A DNA stretch of 6,466 bases from a bacterium (GTDB lineage Bacteria > UBP13 > UBA5359). Of the stretch, positions 5,844 through 6,466 are shown piece after piece. The notes beneath the pieces are model-generated. The model saw only the letters and a program-made list of their open reading frames with translations. It did not search any database and had not been told where the DNA came from. The stretch's first letter is position 1; each line of letters opens with the position of its first letter. Made by a program: the position numbers and the translations under genes. The stretch lies in NCBI GenBank assembly GCA_028699365.1, contig JAQVUQ010000165.1:1-6466 (forward strand), given 5' to 3'.

Positions 5844-5906
5844 ATGACAGATCCGGGAATACTTTGTGCAGCCGTATCCGTCAAAACGTCGTTGCGTGCA
5901 GAATGA
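5844..5906 (+). CDS. Possible 20-residue leader peptide
   Basis: ATG at 5844 follows a good Shine-Dalgarno, GGAGG at 5831-5835 (8-base gap), and the frame ends at TGA 5904-5906. The peptide begins MTDPGILCAAVSV and resembles nothing known. It lies in the 175-base gap before the MBL-fold gene, ending 25 bases ahead of its start. CCCGGAT (5802-5808) and ATCCGGG (5851-5857) could pair around its ribosome binding site and start, and CGCTATAGCG (5819-5828) is a perfect palindrome just upstream. It may be a regulatory upstream ORF or chance. Confidence 0.25.
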   Translation: MTDPGILCAAVSVKTSLRAE

Positions 5907-5917
5907 GCAGCGGCATT

Positions 5918-5924
5918 AAGGTGG
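5918..5924 (+). promoter_or_regulatory. Ribosome binding site of the MBL-fold gene
   Basis: AAGGTGG lies 7 bases before the ATG at 5932. It is a moderate Shine-Dalgarno and supports this start, which also begins the conserved N-terminal strand of the fold. Confidence 0.65.
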
Positions 5925-5931
5925 ACCGGCA

Positions 5932-6466
5932 ATGCTCTTCGAACGCATAGAATCCAAAGGACTGGCACACTATTCGTATATTGTCGGAGATAACAACGAA
6001 GCGGTCGTTATCGATCCTCGGCGCGACTGTGATATTTACCTGGAAACGGCAGTTCGTGCCGGATACAGGATAAAGTACGTGCTTGAAACCCACCGGCACG
6101 AGGACTATGTTACCGGATCGCTTGAGCTGGCGGTGCGGACCGGAGCCGAATTATGGCACGCCGATGCTCAGTGGGATTATCGCTTCGGGGAAGCGGTCCG
6201 CGACGGACAAACATGGGAAGCGGGCAGGCTGAAGCTGCGGGCTCTGCACGCACCGGGACATACTCCGGGCCTGATGTGCTATCTGCTCAACGATCCGGAG
6301 GGTATTTCGTGGATACTCTTCAGCGGTGATGCGCTCTTTGCCGGCGATGTCGGACGCATGGATCTGATGGGAGAAGAGAGAGTGCCGGAGATGGCGGGGC
6401 TGATGTACGATACCCTCTACAACCGTATTTTGCAACTGGATGACGGCATTATCGTCTGCCCTGCCC
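5932..6466 (+). CDS. Metallo-beta-lactamase-fold protein, ETHE1/persulfide dioxygenase type, 3' end outside the window
   Basis: 178 residues are visible before the window ends, with no stop. The N-terminal strand HYSYIVGD and VVIDPRRD match the start of the MBL fold. The metal motif is H54-R-H56-E-D58 in ETHRHEDYVTG, followed by H110 in HAPGHTPG and D133 in SGDALFAGDVGR. The VIDPRRD, GHTPG and GDALFAGDVGR blocks are typical of the ETHE1 group and of MBL-rhodanese fusions. These bind one iron through two His and one Asp and oxidise glutathione- or coenzyme-type persulfide to sulfite. Tyr59 replaces the His of the usual HxHxDH, which weakens a second metal site and fits a mononuclear enzyme. 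Whether one or more rhodanese domains follow is not visible. It is cytoplasmic, since no signal peptide is present. It probably belongs to the same transcription unit as the Fe-S membrane protein, suggesting sulfide or persulfide handling. Confidence 0.85.
   Translation, partial: MLFERIESKGLAHYSYIVGDNNEAVVIDPRRDCDIYLETAVRAGYRIKYVLETHRHEDYVTGSLELAVRTGAELWHADAQWDYRFGEAVRDGQTWEAGRLKLRALHAPGHTPGLMCYLLNDPEGISWILFSGDALFAGDVGRMDLMGEERVPEMAGLMYDTLYNRILQLDDGIIVCPA

Noticed and set aside
1-6466. CRISPR array, tRNA or rRNA genes, phage attachment sites
   Set aside because: No regularly spaced repeats, cloverleaf with CCA end, or rRNA-like sequence was seen on reading both strands.

Overview
The window appears to be bacterial and chromosomal, from a Gram-negative-like host rich in iron-sulfur proteins. 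A Desulfobacterota-type anaerobe or a similar lineage is plausible. This rests on the style of the RAYT element, the receiver-domain remnant and the Fe-S/persulfide genes. No rRNA or phylogenetic marker is present, so the taxonomy is a guess. All recognisable genes read on the + strand. Base composition changes along the window: 23 of the 60 bases at 241-300 are G or C, against 36 of 60 at 5221-5280. The left third therefore looks like an A+T-richer accessory segment joined to a G+C-richer backbone.

Left region (1-2511): two exported-looking proteins in a tight pair. The first is cut by the window edge and ends in a transglutaminase-like domain with a Cys-His-Asp triad. The second overlaps it by 17 bases, has a clear Shine-Dalgarno and a signal sequence, and carries three Asp-box (BNR) motifs of a sialidase-type beta-propeller.

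Middle region (2512-4347): a gene-poor stretch holding a perfect 14-bp hairpin, then a compact mobile element at 2998-4023. The element has perfect 24-bp inverted termini around a Y1/HUH (RAYT-type) transposase with an extra C-terminal helix-turn-helix-like domain. The transposase stop codon lies inside the right terminus. Directly outside that terminus is a short GAGTGCGTG repeat cluster, then the 3' part of a response-regulator receiver domain that has lost its first strand and acidic pair. This is a truncated remnant whose 5' half is not on the other side of the element.

Right region (4440-6466): a small secreted basic protein of unknown function, then a strong hairpin. Next comes a sigma70-like promoter with overlapping palindromes, which drives a membrane protein with two CxxCP motifs and two [4Fe-4S] ferredoxin clusters. 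The last gene is the start of a metallo-beta-lactamase-fold protein of the ETHE1/persulfide dioxygenase type, running off the window end. The last two genes look like a small sulfur/redox operon, possibly controlled at the palindromic promoter. A 20-codon ORF with its own ribosome binding site lies between them.
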